A stretch of DNA of 46,668 nt from Methanobrevibacter thaueri (GTDB lineage Archaea; Methanobacteriota; Methanobacteria; Methanobacteriales; Methanobacteriaceae): positions 1 through 46,668 of the forward strand of contig SUTL01000005.1 of assembly GCA_015062925.1 (NCBI GenBank), written 5' to 3'. The stretch's first letter is position 1, and each line of letters begins with the position of its first letter. Positions 25,638 to 37,478 of the stretch are shown one piece after another. A program made the translations under genes and the position numbers. Below the pieces are notes generated by a model. The model was given only the letters and a program-made list of their open reading frames with translations. It was not told where the DNA came from and searched no databases.

Positions 25638-26681
25638 CTATCCTAATTCACCTATATTTTGACCACGAATATTATTTCTCATTTCTTTGCTGGTTTTTAA
25701 TATTTCTGAGTAGTTTTCATCTGTTATTATTTTAATTAGTGGTTTTTTGTTTGTGAATATTTCTAGAAATTTGTTTTTTATTTCTGGGTTGATATTATAG
25801 TTGTTGAATAGTTTTTCATGATTTTTTGTTGAGTTGTAGTCTTTTATGAAGTTCATAACTTTATTTTTATCATATTGTGAGTATATGTTTGCCATTATTG
25901 CTGTTGTTATTGCACTTGGTGATACTATTGCGATTTCAGCGGCTTTTAATGAGTATTCGTTGCCGTTGAATGATATACTTATTCCATTATTATCTTTAGC
26001 GAATTTTAATGGTTCTACATCTGTGATGCTGTCTCCGATGTAGAGTATTTCTTTTGGGTTGATTTTGTTGTTTTTTATGATTTCATCTATTGCTAGTTTT
26101 TTACCTTGTCCTCCGATGACATTTATGTTTTTGATTTTATCATATATGGTCATTTTTGGGATTTCTGTGAAGAATATTTCGTTGAATTTTTGGTAGTTTT
26201 CTGGGTTTTTTAGTATTGTTTTTTTGAATTCTTTGATTTTTTGAATTTCTTCAGAGTTAAGTTTAAGACTATCTATATCTATTTTTGTATAATATGTATT
26301 TTCAAATGGTACATCCATATAATCAGATACTGCTTTGATATATTGACCATAACTAGTACTTACAATATAAATATTCATAGTTTCTTTTAAGTAAGACAAT
26401 AGTAATTTTGAATCGTTAACTGCATAAATGTTATTTTTTGAAAAATCAATAAAATCATCATTATTAAGATTTTCAACCACAAAAAAAGGTAAAATTAACT
26501 TCAACGTATTACCTGCTTTGTAATCCTTCATTTTAACAACATCAACTAAATAATCATCATACAAACTAAGAATTTTAAATAATTCCCCACCATTTTCAAT
26601 ATAATAATCTGCAAGTTCATATGCATTATCATTTAAGGTTAATGGACCTTCACAATCAGTAATAAATGATTTTTCAAACAT
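25638..26681 (-). CDS. HAD-like hydrolase, Eha-linked
   Basis: Motif I-like [23 protein letters not shown]-terminal [37 protein letters not shown]. Confidence 0.78.
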   Translation of the reverse strand: MFEKSFITDCEGPLTLNDNAYELADYYIENGGELFKILSLYDDYLVDVVKMKDYKAGNTLKLILPFFVVENLNNDDFIDFSKNNIYAVNDSKLLLSYLKETMNIYIVSTSYGQYIKAVSDYMDVPFENTYYTKIDIDSLKLNSEEIQKIKEFKKTILKNPENYQKFNEIFFTEIPKMTIYDKIKNINVIGGQGKKLAIDEIIKNNKINPKEILYIGDSITDVEPLKFAKDNNGISISFNGNEYSLKAAEIAIVSPSAITTAIMANIYSQYDKNKVMNFIKDYNSTKNHEKLFNNYNINPEIKNKFLEIFTNKKPLIKIITDENYSEILKTSKEMRNNIRGQNIGELG

Positions 26682-26685
26682 TGAT

Positions 26686-28044
26686 TCACCTGAAATTTAC
26701 AATTCTAATCGCATCAAGAGGACAAATAGCCTCACAATTCCTACAATAAATACATTTCTCACCATCAAACTCTATTTTATCCCCATCCAAGGATAATGCA
26801 TCAACCGGACAATTTTTAACACAAATTCCACAAGATTGACATTTAGCATCTGAAAGTGAAAAATCACCAATTCTCTGCTTGTGCAAATAAGATCTTGCAT
26901 AATACAAATCCTGATCCTTACTGTAGAAATAATCATCATAAGCACCAATTGCATCAAACTGACAAGTTTCAACACACTTACCACAATAAATACAATTACT
27001 ATTAATTTTAATCGGATTTGGACCATCCAATTCAATTGCACCAACAGGACAAACATTAAAACATTCACCGCAGGCAAGACATTTTTTATCATAAACCTCA
27101 ATATTCCTATCCATCAGATAAGAACCAACAAGTTTTGTGAATTTATCTATTTCAATACTTGTATCAAGACTGACTTTTAACTCTCTTTCCATCATATCAT
27201 TAACTTTACATTCAATGAAATTTTCAAAATCCAAATCATTAAATTCTAAAGCAATAGTCTTACCCACTTTTTGTAAAACTTTATTCAAACTAATTAAATC
27301 AAGAGATAATCTTTTAATATCATGATCTATAATACTAGATACAATATCATATGATTTAATCTCACTATACATTTTATAAGCTTTTTTACGTGAAGAATAC
27401 CTGATAGCTGTTGAAGGACAGGAATGCATACATTCTTCACACCTTGCACAATAACCCGGATTAATATATGGTAATTTATTAGTTCTACCTACATTAATAG
27501 CTCCCATTGACGGACAGACTCTTGTACAAGTCATACATCCAATACATTTATCCTGATTAACAACAATAGCCTTACCCCCTTTAACAGTTTTAGGAAGTAA
27601 TTCACCATATTTAATAGCATCAGTAGGACATACTCTAAAACAATACCCGCATCTGACACAAGTATCCTTATCAATTTGACTGTGAGGTTCCTCATTACCC
27701 TTAGCAACAATGTGAATAGAACCGTTTTTACATGCCTGAACACATGCACCACATGCTTTACATAATTTAGTGTTAATGTTGGGAACATTTTCTTTTAAAG
27801 GAGGATCCATATGAACATCAAGAGATATTGCATCATAAGGACAAGCATTACGACATAATACACAACCAAAGCAAGTGCTTTTTAATTTAATAAGACCTTC
27901 ATTTTCATCAAAATAAACTGCATCAATAGGGCATGATTCAAGACATGGTTTATCCTTACAATCAGCACATTTAGTTTGGTCAATAACATAATCAACATCA
28001 ACATGTCTTAATGGTCTTGGTGTTTTAGTATAACTATCAATCAT
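26686..28044 (-). CDS. ehaQ: Energy-converting hydrogenase A, 10x[4Fe-4S] polyferredoxin EhaQ
   Basis: Ten Cys motifs counted (first is CADCKDKPCLESCP). Supplied ORF starts 28077; ATG 28044 (MIDSYTKTPRP) behind a GGAG-type RBS avoids overlap with ehaP. Confidence 0.9.
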   Translation of the reverse strand: MIDSYTKTPRPLRHVDVDYVIDQTKCADCKDKPCLESCPIDAVYFDENEGLIKLKSTCFGCVLCRNACPYDAISLDVHMDPPLKENVPNINTKLCKACGACVQACKNGSIHIVAKGNEEPHSQIDKDTCVRCGYCFRVCPTDAIKYGELLPKTVKGGKAIVVNQDKCIGCMTCTRVCPSMGAINVGRTNKLPYINPGYCARCEECMHSCPSTAIRYSSRKKAYKMYSEIKSYDIVSSIIDHDIKRLSLDLISLNKVLQKVGKTIALEFNDLDFENFIECKVNDMMERELKVSLDTSIEIDKFTKLVGSYLMDRNIEVYDKKCLACGECFNVCPVGAIELDGPNPIKINSNCIYCGKCVETCQFDAIGAYDDYFYSKDQDLYYARSYLHKQRIGDFSLSDAKCQSCGICVKNCPVDALSLDGDKIEFDGEKCIYCRNCEAICPLDAIRIVNFR

Positions 28045-28054
28045 AAAAAACCAC

Positions 28055-29083
28055 TTACTCCATAAATAAATCATCATTTAAATTAGATGCTTTTACTGTT
28101 ACATGAATATTTTCACCGTCATCAAGTGAAAATTTAGCAATGAAGTATTTAATTACTGAAAACGGACATGTCTGGTAACAAATACTGCAACGTAAACATC
28201 TATCTTTATCTCTTACAATCGTATCTTCCACATCATCAAATGAAATACATCCAGTCGGACAATCAGAAATACATAATTGACATTTCTTACACTTATCCCT
28301 CTCCCAATCAATAATTCTTATTTTAAGCCTATTAACTGCATTAGTTATGATTTCTAAAGCAATTTCATTATCAGGAATGATTTTTAATGCTTTATCCCAT
28401 ATTGAAGATAACGGCACATCATATTGTAATAATCCATTTTTCTCCAATGCTCTTAAATCATCCTCTTTATTGTTAATAAACTCTTCAAGATAATCAACAC
28501 ATAAAAGGATTAAATCTTTTTGATCCTGTAAATTATCAACGAAAACTGCTTTCATAGCACCATTCACAGGACATACATCAAGACATTCTCCACAGGAAAT
28601 ACATTTAAGAGGATCAACAACAAGTTTACCGTCAACAACACTAATTGCATCCACAGGACATTGTTTCATACATTTTTTACATTTAATACATAAATAATCA
28701 TCAACAATATACTGCCTTTTAGAAGGAATAATATTAAACTCAGGCAATATTAAATGATTTAAACCACATTCCAATGTCTTCGGATCAGTTGGACAAACCT
28801 CAGCACAAAAACCACAACGAATACATGCTCCTTTTTTTATTACAGGATAAATTAAACCTTCTCTTTCTTCAGTATCCTCATCACGAACAAGTTTAATAGC
28901 ATTTGGAGATGGACATGATACTGTACATGCTCCACAACCAATACAATACTCTTTATTAACTGTTGGGAAATCTCTGAATCTCTCTGGTTTTTGAGATATT
29001 TCAGGTTCAGATTTTGCATTTGTAAATGCATCAGCCCAAGCTTTACGGGCAAAATCAAAAATATACCACATTAAAGAGGACAT
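28055..29083 (-). CDS. ehaP: Energy-converting hydrogenase A, 6x[4Fe-4S] polyferredoxin EhaP
   Basis: Six CxxCxxCxxxCP motifs; directly downstream of the large subunit. Confidence 0.9.
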   Translation of the reverse strand: MSSLMWYIFDFARKAWADAFTNAKSEPEISQKPERFRDFPTVNKEYCIGCGACTVSCPSPNAIKLVRDEDTEEREGLIYPVIKKGACIRCGFCAEVCPTDPKTLECGLNHLILPEFNIIPSKRQYIVDDYLCIKCKKCMKQCPVDAISVVDGKLVVDPLKCISCGECLDVCPVNGAMKAVFVDNLQDQKDLILLCVDYLEEFINNKEDDLRALEKNGLLQYDVPLSSIWDKALKIIPDNEIALEIITNAVNRLKIRIIDWERDKCKKCQLCISDCPTGCISFDDVEDTIVRDKDRCLRCSICYQTCPFSVIKYFIAKFSLDDGENIHVTVKASNLNDDLFME

Positions 29084-29085
29084 AT

Positions 29086-30210
29086 TTATTTCACCTCATC
29101 CCATTTTTTAACAATTGTTTTTCCAGCTTCATCTGTTATAGCAACTCTTTCAGCACATGCAACACACGGATCACATGATGCATAAGTTGAAACAGCATCA
29201 GCAACAGTTGGAACATCACGAATCATATATTTTGCACAGGAATCCATATTAGGAATACTTGGAGTTCTGATTGAAATATTTTTAATTAAATTACCATTAG
29301 TTTCAATCATATAAGTTACTTCACCACGAGGAGCTTCATTTCTACGCATTGCATAACCTGATTTGATTTCAGCAGGAGTACGAACTTCACCATCAGGTAT
29401 ATTTTCAATAGCTTGTCTAACTAAACTAATAGATTCTGGAATTTCATCAAATCTTGTTAAAGTTCTTGCATAATTATCTCCTTCCTTACGTCGGATAACT
29501 TTAAAATCAAAATAATCATCATAAGTATAATGACCAACACGATAATCTTCTTTAACATCAGATGCTCTTCCAATAGGACCAACAGCCCTGCCTTTAATAG
29601 CTTCTTTTTTAGACATATATCCTATTCCTTTACATCTTAAAGCAAGAGCAGGTCCCTCAGCAAACAAAGCCCTTACAATTTCAAAACGATCCTCTATCTT
29701 CTTAAGGTTTTCAAGTATTGGTTTGAAATGACTTTCATCAGCATCCATTCTCACACCACCAACAACATTCCAACCCATATTAACTCGATTTCCAGTTAAA
29801 AGTTCAATAGAATCCATTGCATATTCCCTTAACTCTAAAACATGCATGAATAATGTTTCATGATCCATTGATTTGAAAAATGTGGAATTTGCAAGTAAAT
29901 GACTTTGAATCCTATCTAATTCATTTGCTATAACTCTTAAAAATTGAGCTCTCGGAGGCACATCCACATCAGAAATTTGCTCTATAGTTTCAGCAAATGT
30001 TTGAGTGTGTTCATATGAGCAGATGCCACATACACGCTCTGAAAGATAAATTCCTTTCTGCCAAGTTTTTCCTTCAATTATTTTCTCAATACCTCTGTGA
30101 ACATAACCATATTCAATTTCTGCTTTAACAACTCTTTCCCCTTCAGTTTGAAGTTTTAACCTTATAGGTTCTTTTAAAGCAGGATGAATTGGACCAATAG
30201 GCACTATCAT
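29086..30210 (-). CDS. ehaO: Energy-converting hydrogenase A large subunit EhaO
   Basis: [11 protein letters not shown] (L1) and [11 protein letters not shown] (L2) [NiFe] ligand motifs; 374 aa. Confidence 0.95.
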   Translation of the reverse strand: MIVPIGPIHPALKEPIRLKLQTEGERVVKAEIEYGYVHRGIEKIIEGKTWQKGIYLSERVCGICSYEHTQTFAETIEQISDVDVPPRAQFLRVIANELDRIQSHLLANSTFFKSMDHETLFMHVLELREYAMDSIELLTGNRVNMGWNVVGGVRMDADESHFKPILENLKKIEDRFEIVRALFAEGPALALRCKGIGYMSKKEAIKGRAVGPIGRASDVKEDYRVGHYTYDDYFDFKVIRRKEGDNYARTLTRFDEIPESISLVRQAIENIPDGEVRTPAEIKSGYAMRRNEAPRGEVTYMIETNGNLIKNISIRTPSIPNMDSCAKYMIRDVPTVADAVSTYASCDPCVACAERVAITDEAGKTIVKKWDEVK

Positions 30211-30656
30211 TTTTGCTCCCTCCCACGATCAGCAATAGCTTGAGGTCCAACAGCTAAAATAGCCTCTAATATTTCATTAGGTCTTGGTGGACAACCAGGA
30301 ATTTCAGCTGCAACTGGGATGAAATTGGATGCAGGAGCATTAACACGACCTCCTTCCTGATTAAAAACATCCCCAGATATTGGACAATTCCCAACTGCTA
30401 CTGCTATTTTTGGTTCAGGTGCTTTATCATACACTCTTTTTAAATTATCAATCCATTGTTCAGTTACAGCACCTGTTAACAATAGAACATCAGCTTCACG
30501 AGGATTATTGTGAACATAAATACCATATTGCTCTAAATCATATCTTGGAGATAATAATGCAACACATTCCACATCACATCCATTACATCCACCACAATTT
30601 ACTATACAGACATGTATTGAGCTTTTCCTCACAATATCCTTAATAGCATCTAACAT
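30207..30656 (-). CDS. ehaN: Energy-converting hydrogenase A small subunit EhaN
   Basis: [38 protein letters not shown] (NuoB/hydrogenase small-subunit cluster motifs). Confidence 0.93.
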   Translation of the reverse strand: MLDAIKDIVRKSSIHVCIVNCGGCNGCDVECVALLSPRYDLEQYGIYVHNNPREADVLLLTGAVTEQWIDNLKRVYDKAPEPKIAVAVGNCPISGDVFNQEGGRVNAPASNFIPVAAEIPGCPPRPNEILEAILAVGPQAIADRGREQK

Positions 30657-30674
30657 TATTTTGTACTCCTCTTT

Positions 30675-31073
30675 TTAATATTTAGCTTCTTTTTTTAATA
30701 ATTCAAATAATTCTAATTGCCCCTCTTTCAAAGCATCCTCATAAGATTTACCATTTTTAACTTCATTAACTAATTTCATTTTAAGATTCTGAGCATCTTC
30801 TTTAGATATTACTTCTAATGTACCATTAAACCAGCATAATTTTAAATCTGCATTAAATTTCTGATATAAACAAATATCTTCTGCAGATTCATATGTGGCA
30901 TGTAATGCTTGAAGAGAAGACATGTCAAATAAATGGAAAAACACTTCCTCAAGTTCATCAACAGTACAGTTAAATTCCTTGGAAAGTGGAATTATAACAT
31001 CCCTCTGCACAGCATAACTTTTAACTATTCTTTTCTGCATTAATTCTAATTTAACATCATCTTCCATTTCCAT
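30675..31073 (-). CDS. ehaM: EhaM
   Basis: Position in operon; start ATG (MEMEDDVKLELMQ) overlaps the ehaL stop (TGATG), so the supplied ORF's 12-aa extension is probably spurious. Confidence 0.7.
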   Translation of the reverse strand: MEMEDDVKLELMQKRIVKSYAVQRDVIIPLSKEFNCTVDELEEVFFHLFDMSSLQALHATYESAEDICLYQKFNADLKLCWFNGTLEVISKEDAQNLKMKLVNEVKNGKSYEDALKEGQLELFELLKKEAKY

Positions 31074-31381
31074 CACATCATTACCGGCCAATGAACAAAT
31101 ACATAACAAACAATTGCAATAATTAAACCAATTGCGGTTTCTTTTCTCCCATATCCTGGTCTTTCACCCATAACAAATCCTGCAAGGAAAAACCCAACTG
31201 CAGATAAAATAATATTCCTAGAATTAAATCCCAAAAACCATCCTATAATTGAAATTATAAGAAATGGAATATTAGACTTTGTTACTGCTACAAAAGGTTC
31301 TCCATGCTTAGAATAACTATACACTAAACCAAGAATTGAACCAACAGTGAATGTAATTATATAAATCATATAATCTAACAT
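31073..31381 (-). CDS. ehaL: EhaL membrane subunit
   Basis: Small hydrophobic protein, operon position. Confidence 0.7.
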   Translation of the reverse strand: MLDYMIYIITFTVGSILGLVYSYSKHGEPFVAVTKSNIPFLIISIIGWFLGFNSRNIILSAVGFFLAGFVMGERPGYGRKETAIGLIIAIVCYVFVHWPVMM

Positions 31382-31393
31382 ATAATAAATCTC

Positions 31394-31648
31394 CTACATC
31401 GGTTTATAAAGCAATATGAATGCACAAATTATTGCTAAAAATGTTATAATAAAACATATTTTCTCTATACTTTCTATTTTATGTGAAAAATTACTTCTAC
31501 TAAGTAATACTAAAGATGCTAAAACAATTCCAATAACAACAATTGGAGCAATTATTGTTGAGTGGAAAAATGTTGTAATCAATCCAACAAATATTATTCC
31601 AATAGCTACCAATCCAATTAAATAAACAATTACATTTTCACTATTCAC
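31394..31648 (-). CDS. ehaK: EhaK membrane subunit
   Basis: Small hydrophobic protein, operon position; overlaps ehaJ end. Confidence 0.7.
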   Translation of the reverse strand: MNSENVIVYLIGLVAIGIIFVGLITTFFHSTIIAPIVVIGIVLASLVLLSRSNFSHKIESIEKICFIITFLAIICAFILLYKPM

Positions 31649-32526
31649 ACTACCACCCCACTAAATATCATTACAATTGTTGCAAAGAAACAAACTGCCC
31701 CTATAGTAATCTGAGTCATCACAGAATGATTTGGAGATAAAATTGGAGTTGCAGCATTAATAAATCCTGTGACAAATGATATTACAATCATTCCAATTAA
31801 ATATCCAACTGCATTTAATGGTCCGAAGAATATTGTTAAAAACACCCAAAGCAACACATACCATGCAATAGCTTCTGAAAATAACATGAAACCTCTTAAA
31901 AATCCAAAATGCTCTGTTTCAAAACCAGATATTAGAACTTTATCCTTTGTTATTGCAAATGGAGAATATGGGGATTTTGTAATAATTAACATGAAAAACA
32001 TTAAAGCTGCAAATGGTATTGAAAATACTAATGGTCCATGTACTGACTGATAAGTAATGATTTCACCAATATTCATTGTACCAGTTAATAAATATACAAA
32101 TACAATAGCTGCAAATAAAGGAAGTTCAGTTGCCGCTGAAAGTACTGCCCTTACACAACTTAATTTACCATATGGTGAACCGGAACTTGAACCTGAGTTA
32201 TGTTCAACGATTTTATAAACAGCATAAACACCGAATAATATTAATAAAGAATCATGAGCAACAGGACCCACAATAACACCAACAATCCAGATTAATGCTA
32301 AAATAAACACAATACCAATGTAAAATACTTTAGATACAGTTTTTGGAATTGCAGTTTCTTTAAAGAAAAATTTTAAAGAGTGTATTAACTGTTGAACAAT
32401 AGGTGGTCCAGGACGTTTTTGAACACGTGCCATTACTTTCCTATGTAAGCCTAAAAGAAGACTTCCAGCTAGAAATGCAATTATAACATTGATTAAAATA
32501 TCTGCCATTAAATTCATATCTACCAC
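31645..32526 (-). CDS. ehaJ: EhaJ, NuoH-like ion-translocating membrane subunit
   Basis: [26 protein letters not shown]...[21 protein letters not shown] is NuoH/HycD-like. Confidence 0.9.
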   Translation of the reverse strand: MVDMNLMADILINVIIAFLAGSLLLGLHRKVMARVQKRPGPPIVQQLIHSLKFFFKETAIPKTVSKVFYIGIVFILALIWIVGVIVGPVAHDSLLILFGVYAVYKIVEHNSGSSSGSPYGKLSCVRAVLSAATELPLFAAIVFVYLLTGTMNIGEIITYQSVHGPLVFSIPFAALMFFMLIITKSPYSPFAITKDKVLISGFETEHFGFLRGFMLFSEAIAWYVLLWVFLTIFFGPLNAVGYLIGMIVISFVTGFINAATPILSPNHSVMTQITIGAVCFFATIVMIFSGVVV

Positions 32527-32529
32527 TCT

Positions 32530-32760
32530 TTAATATCCAGTAAATGGCTCCCTCACTCTTTCTTCCGCATCTTCAGGTTTTGGTTTAGCCATTGTTAACA
32601 AACCTAAAGATAAAATCCATAATGGAATGCCAAATATTGCTATTGTATATACTATCCATACTTTAAAATTAATAACTAAACATGCAAGAATAGCTATTGT
32701 TGATAAGATTAATAATATAATACATATGATTTTTTGATTTTCCATAACTTTCACTACCAC
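32530..32760 (-). CDS. ehaI: EhaI membrane subunit
   Basis: Small hydrophobic protein ending [16 protein letters not shown]; operon position. Confidence 0.7.
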   Translation of the reverse strand: MVVKVMENQKIICIILLILSTIAILACLVINFKVWIVYTIAIFGIPLWILSLGLLTMAKPKPEDAEERVREPFTGY

Positions 32761-33434
32761 AATACCAATAAAAATATTTCAACAGCTCTTACAATAATAA
32801 ATAATGAACTTAAATGAATAATAACAATGTATGGTGAACCTGCAGTTCTAAACATTTCTGCTTTACTTGCAAAGAATGGTGCTACTCCACTTTCACCTAA
32901 AATACCAAGCAACATTAATACTGCTCCAAAAACAACCATTGGACTTGCAGACATTTGTGATAAAACTGCAAGTGATAATGTTCCGGTTGATGCTAATATA
33001 ATAGCTGCACCACCAAATAAAGGTAAACTACACATCATCGCTATCAAACCATAATTAAATGCTGAATTTAAAACACTGGTTTGTTTAACTGCAGATACAA
33101 TACCAATATTAAGAATACCTACTAAAGCCATGAATAATGTGAAGTTAAATAAATCTCCAGTAATCATTGCACCAGCAGATGCAATACCGCACATCACCGC
33201 TAAAAATCTTCTTTGTTTAAGTTCTTTTGGACCAACTTTAACTTCAGTATTATGTAAATAATGCATAGTAGCTTCAATTTGAGTTTCAGGTTTACTTAAT
33301 CCAATAAGTAATGTGAATCCCAGTAAAACTGCAAATAAGAATAAATTAAATGGATTTAAGTATAATACAATATCTCCCAATGGGATTGTTCCAAGTAAAT
33401 TTCCTCCAAGTGTAACGAAATCCATCCCCATCAC
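32754..33434 (-). CDS. ehaH: EhaH, NuoL/M/N-like membrane subunit
   Basis: 226 aa; [26 protein letters not shown] antiporter-like signature. Confidence 0.82.
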   Translation of the reverse strand: MMGMDFVTLGGNLLGTIPLGDIVLYLNPFNLFLFAVLLGFTLLIGLSKPETQIEATMHYLHNTEVKVGPKELKQRRFLAVMCGIASAGAMITGDLFNFTLFMALVGILNIGIVSAVKQTSVLNSAFNYGLIAMMCSLPLFGGAAIILASTGTLSLAVLSQMSASPMVVFGAVLMLLGILGESGVAPFFASKAEMFRTAGSPYIVIIHLSSLFIIVRAVEIFLLVLW

Positions 33435-34117
33435 TACTCCTTATCAATATCCTCTCTCATAAGTAGTCCAATTAAACCAACTTTTGAAGCTACTTTTAAT
33501 AATAATCCACATGCTGCTAAGAATAATGCTAATAACCAGTATTGAGGAGTTATGAAGAATAATAAAAATCCAATAATCCATAAACACCATGCAATTCCAG
33601 ATACTCCAGCAACACCATCTAATATTAAAACTGGAAGACCTTTTGCTTTTTTAGATAATGCATATAATACAATTCCTCCACCAGCCACTGCTCCACCAGT
33701 AAAACCAGTTAAAAAAATTCCATAACCAATTAAAACTAATGCAATGAAATTAGGTGCAGTAGTCATAATTTCCATGTCCAGAGAAAATGCCTGTGGAAAC
33801 ATTGAAGAAGAAACAGGTAAATTTGCTCTTTGATTCTGTTCGATTTTACGCATTTCCCTAGTAATTAAGATTTCAGAAATAGCTAATGTTTCAGCTAATT
33901 CAACAACCAATCCTGGTAAAATTAATGCTTCCGCCAAATCAGTTCCCACAGCAGAAACTACAAATATCATTGCAAGACCAACAAGATCAGTTAATATAAG
34001 GATAGATAATTCTTTTCTTTTCATTGCAATTGCCATAGTTGCAATAAAACCAACAATCAAACCAGCATAAATTGCAGGTAAATACATGTTAATAAATTGT
34101 TGAGGAACAAAAAGCAT
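33434..34117 (-). CDS. ehaG: EhaG membrane subunit
   Basis: 227 aa polytopic protein; operon position. Confidence 0.78.
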   Translation of the reverse strand: MLFVPQQFINMYLPAIYAGLIVGFIATMAIAMKRKELSILILTDLVGLAMIFVVSAVGTDLAEALILPGLVVELAETLAISEILITREMRKIEQNQRANLPVSSSMFPQAFSLDMEIMTTAPNFIALVLIGYGIFLTGFTGGAVAGGGIVLYALSKKAKGLPVLILDGVAGVSGIAWCLWIIGFLLFFITPQYWLLALFLAACGLLLKVASKVGLIGLLMREDIDKE

Positions 34118-34710
34118 TAATTATCCCTCCTCAACTGTTTATATCTTGCTTTTTCATCATTAAATTTAACTTCATTAGCAAGTTTACTGGAATCATCCAA
34201 TGCTTTCTTCACATCTTTTTTAATTTCATTTTTATCATTTTTCCTATTCATAGTATAATTAATGGATAACCATGAAGCAATGATAAATGCCATCATTAAA
34301 ATACTGGATTCAAGTATTGTATCAAATCCTCTTGTATAATACAATATTTCATCAATAAGTCCTCCAGGTGAAGAATATATTGAAGTTCCAAAGTATGGGG
34401 ATACTGATGATATCCACTGTGCTAGTGGTGACATATATCCTGTAATCATACCTAAACTTTGAGCATTATCCGGATATTGAGGGTTAATAACTCCAGCTTC
34501 GGTTAACGGTTCACCACCCCTATCATAAGGTGCTAATGCTAAACCTTCATCAACTTGCTGTTGAGGAGCCGGCCTAACATATAACTGATCAGGGTTTAAT
34601 GCCATAGGCACAATTAAACCAATTATTAAAATAATTCCAAGGCTGAATGCGAAAAGACGAGGAATATTTTTAGGTTCCGCAAGTTTATTCCATAAAACTC
34701 CAATTCTCAT
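34117..34710 (-). CDS. ehaF: EhaF subunit
   Basis: 197 aa; operon position and overlaps with ehaE/ehaG. Confidence 0.78.
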   Translation of the reverse strand: MRIGVLWNKLAEPKNIPRLFAFSLGIILIIGLIVPMALNPDQLYVRPAPQQQVDEGLALAPYDRGGEPLTEAGVINPQYPDNAQSLGMITGYMSPLAQWISSVSPYFGTSIYSSPGGLIDEILYYTRGFDTILESSILMMAFIIASWLSINYTMNRKNDKNEIKKDVKKALDDSSKLANEVKFNDEKARYKQLRRDN

Positions 34711-34967
34711 ACATCGGCCCCCATTTCTTCTAAACGAATAATAGCTCTGAACAATATTAAACTAATAATTACAGTTGTTGCAAGTAATGTTAATAATGCT
34801 AAAACATGATTATAACATAATAAAACTAAACAAACACCAATTGATGCAACTTCAGTGTTGAATGTTCTAACAATAGGATCATTTACTCCAGAACCCCATG
34901 CAGTGGCAATACTTCCTATGATTGCAAGGAAAATTCCCATGTAGAAAAATATATTGACACTAATCAT
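34707..34967 (-). CDS. ehaE: EhaE membrane subunit
   Basis: 86 aa MnhF/MnhG-like hydrophobic protein; operon position. Confidence 0.75.
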   Translation of the reverse strand: MISVNIFFYMGIFLAIIGSIATAWGSGVNDPIVRTFNTEVASIGVCLVLLCYNHVLALLTLLATTVIISLILFRAIIRLEEMGADV

Positions 34968-35242
34968 TCTGCATCACCACAGACAAGTTTATTTTTTCTA
35001 ATTTCATTGATTTTCACAATAGCTAATATGAATACTACTGTTGATAATGGACCAATTAAAGCTGCGAATAATGCAACATCCAAATATTTAAATAAAACAA
35101 CACTTAAAACAAAACCTGCATCAAGTATTGAAAACATTATAACCTTATCTAATGGTTTTTTAAGGAATATAATGCCGAATGCTCCAATAATCATTAAAGC
35201 TATTGAAATTAATAATACTAAAAATTCCATTTTTTTACTCAC
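34964..35242 (-). CDS. ehaD: EhaD membrane subunit
   Basis: 92 aa, [35 protein letters not shown]; operon position. Confidence 0.75.
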   Translation of the reverse strand: MSKKMEFLVLLISIALMIIGAFGIIFLKKPLDKVIMFSILDAGFVLSVVLFKYLDVALFAALIGPLSTVVFILAIVKINEIRKNKLVCGDAE

Positions 35243-35487
35243 TCCAATAGTATTTCATTATCCAGTTTTTTCAATGTATAAGCAATTGCATTTGCACTGA
35301 TTGTTGAACAGATAAAGAATGCTGCTGCAACTATAAGGGCAAATGGAGTGTTAATTATTAATGCAATTATTGCAGAAACTCCAAAACCAATAACATTTAA
35401 ATATAATAATCTTTCAGCCCTGTTTCTTGTTATTAAAGCTCTTAAGGCTACGAATATAATTATGATTCCGATGATTTCAACATACAT
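35239..35487 (-). CDS. ehaC: EhaC membrane subunit
   Basis: 82 aa hydrophobic; operon position. Confidence 0.75.
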   Translation of the reverse strand: MYVEIIGIIIIFVALRALITRNRAERLLYLNVIGFGVSAIIALIINTPFALIVAAAFFICSTISANAIAYTLKKLDNEILLE

Positions 35488-35489
35488 TT

Positions 35490-35990
35490 CTAATCACTCT
35501 CAGCATGCCTATTGAATTTTTCAGCTATTTTTCCTAAAAGTACAGATATTCTTGGCTGGTCAATACCCATAATAATAAATATTGCTATAACCATTCCAAC
35601 AATAAACATTTCCGGGGTTAAACCTATGAAAGATGTTAAGAATATGATTAATGTAGCAGTTAAACATCCTGTAGTTCCAGCATATCCTGGATCTGCACAT
35701 AATCTGTTACCGATTAATATTAATAATGCTGCAAGGATTCCTCCAGGAATTCCTAAAAGCAGATAACCGATTGATGCCATTAATGTACCAGCAGATGCAT
35801 CTGGAGAACATAATATGTTTCCTTGGAAAAATCCACCAGCAATATCTCCCCCTCTTTTTTCAACGTCTTGTCCTATTATCCTGGCACCTTTTACACCAGG
35901 CTGTTCGGGAAGTCCGAAATATGTATCCACAATTACAAAATTCAACCAACAAAGAATTGTAGCAATTATTATTCCAATTACTTCATTCAT
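35490..35990 (-). CDS. ehaB: EhaB membrane subunit
   Basis: 166 aa; operon position. Confidence 0.75.
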   Translation of the reverse strand: MNEVIGIIIATILCWLNFVIVDTYFGLPEQPGVKGARIIGQDVEKRGGDIAGGFFQGNILCSPDASAGTLMASIGYLLLGIPGGILAALLILIGNRLCADPGYAGTTGCLTATLIIFLTSFIGLTPEMFIVGMVIAIFIIMGIDQPRISVLLGKIAEKFNRHAESD

Positions 35991-36373
35991 TCCATATCCT
36001 CTCCAGCATTTTCATTTAGAGGTTTTGGAAATACAAAATCAAATAAATATTTCACAAATAATGCGGATAAAACACCAATAACTGCTGCTAAAAGTAATCC
36101 GTTATAGATAAAGGCATAATTTAAAATCAGGAATATTGAAAAAATGCCTACGGCTATTATTGGAGTTGGATATATTGCACTCACATCAAAAGAATACCTA
36201 TATGGTTTGCTTGGAAGTAATGGGATTCTTAAAACTAGTGCAGTGACAATAGCACATACAATAGTTATAATATAAGCTAATATAATACTTGTTGTGGAAA
36301 TATTGATAGTATTAAGCCCATAAAAATTACCATACAAAGCAAAAGATATGGTATCAAACATTAAATCAAACAT
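35987..36373 (-). CDS. ehaA: EhaA membrane subunit
   Basis: 128 aa; first gene of the operon with RBS AGAGGAG just upstream. Confidence 0.75.
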   Translation of the reverse strand: MFDLMFDTISFALYGNFYGLNTINISTTSIILAYIITIVCAIVTALVLRIPLLPSKPYRYSFDVSAIYPTPIIAVGIFSIFLILNYAFIYNGLLLAAVIGVLSALFVKYLFDFVFPKPLNENAGEDME

Positions 36374-36411
36374 ATTAAGACTCCTCTTAATTTAATAATA
36401 TAACCATGAAA

Positions 36412-36421
36412 ATATATAAAT
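36412..36421 (-). promoter_or_regulatory. Putative archaeal TATA box of the eha operon
   Basis: Minus strand reads AATATTTATATATTTTC about 40 nt upstream of the ehaA ATG. Confidence 0.45.
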
Positions 36422-36638
36422 ATTGTTACTTAAAAATTATAAATAAATGCTTAAATATAACATAAGTTAATCATTTATGGTTTAATGAATTATAATAATA
36501 TTATAAACATTAATCAAGCATTATTTAACAATATACAACCAATATAACAAACAATAAAAGAGTTTAATACCATAATATTAATATAAGTAAATCATAAAAT
36601 TTTAAAAAAAATAATAACTTAAATAGGAATTATATAAT

Positions 36639-37448
36639 ATGGATAAAAATGTTAAAGATTTCAATATACGTTTAAGGACAATTAAACTAAGAGAATTGGC
36701 AATTGGAGTAATCATCACATTTATAGTTACTGGAATTTTAATACTGATTTTCCCCGAAATCGGAGAATCAAATTCAGTATTTTTCAATATTATTTGTGTT
36801 ATTGGAGGTTTATTATTTTTATTTGCTTTAAGAGGCACAACCGGTATTGACAAAAATATTAAAAGCCTTCTTGAAAAAAACACTAGAAAAGAAGCAATAT
36901 ATGTATTTATAATTAATTTTTTAGCTGCGAGTGCTTTTGCTTGCATCATATCCCTTATAGATATTTATATTGGATATTATGATCCGTCATGGATTTCAGT
37001 ATGGGATGTTGACAGTGCAAATATGACTCCTGCTTTATTTATTATTGACACTATAGGCACAATAATTTTAGCTCCAATCATAGAGGAATTGGTTTTCAGA
37101 GGAGTTTTATTTAATAGATTGAAAATTAGAACTGGTATTATTCCGGCAATGATTATTTCATCAATTGTATTTGCAATGGGACATGAATTTGGTGGAATTA
37201 CAAGTGCATTTTTATTTGGAATCTGTATGTGTATTTTATATTTAAAAACAGACAATATTCTAATTCCAATGTTTATTCATTTTTTAAATAATATTTTAGC
37301 AACAATTTTTGAAATAACACAGATTGATTTAATATTATCTCAAATACCTTTAATTATTCCATTTACAATTATATCTGTTGTTGGTGCTGTATTTTTAATT
37401 ATATATATAATTCGGGAAGTTAAAAAACTTAAAACAGAATATAGTTAA
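36639..37448 (+). CDS. CPBP family intramembrane metalloprotease (CAAX/Abi)
   Basis: APIIEELVFRGVLFNRL, FAMGHEFGG, MFIHFLNNILAT motifs. Confidence 0.9.
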   Translation: MDKNVKDFNIRLRTIKLRELAIGVIITFIVTGILILIFPEIGESNSVFFNIICVIGGLLFLFALRGTTGIDKNIKSLLEKNTRKEAIYVFIINFLAASAFACIISLIDIYIGYYDPSWISVWDVDSANMTPALFIIDTIGTIILAPIIEELVFRGVLFNRLKIRTGIIPAMIISSIVFAMGHEFGGITSAFLFGICMCILYLKTDNILIPMFIHFLNNILATIFEITQIDLILSQIPLIIPFTIISVVGAVFLIIYIIREVKKLKTEYS

Positions 37449-37478
37449 ATATTAAAAAAAGAGAAAAAATAATTGTTT

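Noticed and set aside
26772-27788. Several alternative-frame ORFs within ehaQ
   Set aside because: Cys-codon periodicity of the polyferredoxin keeps other frames open; not independent genes.
35726-36107. Plus-strand ORFs opposite ehaA/ehaB
   Set aside because: Antisense to well-supported eha genes.
29086-36373. Assignment as the Ehb rather than Eha hydrogenase
   Set aside because: Seventeen ordered ORFs with two polyferredoxins (6 and 10 clusters counted) after the large subunit, plus a nearby Ftr paralog, fit Eha; Ehb has a different subunit layout. Final proof needs a homology search.
36374-36638. Possible small RNA or tRNA gene in the AT-rich intergenic region
   Set aside because: No G/C-rich cloverleaf-like segment was seen here or in the other intergenic gaps examined.
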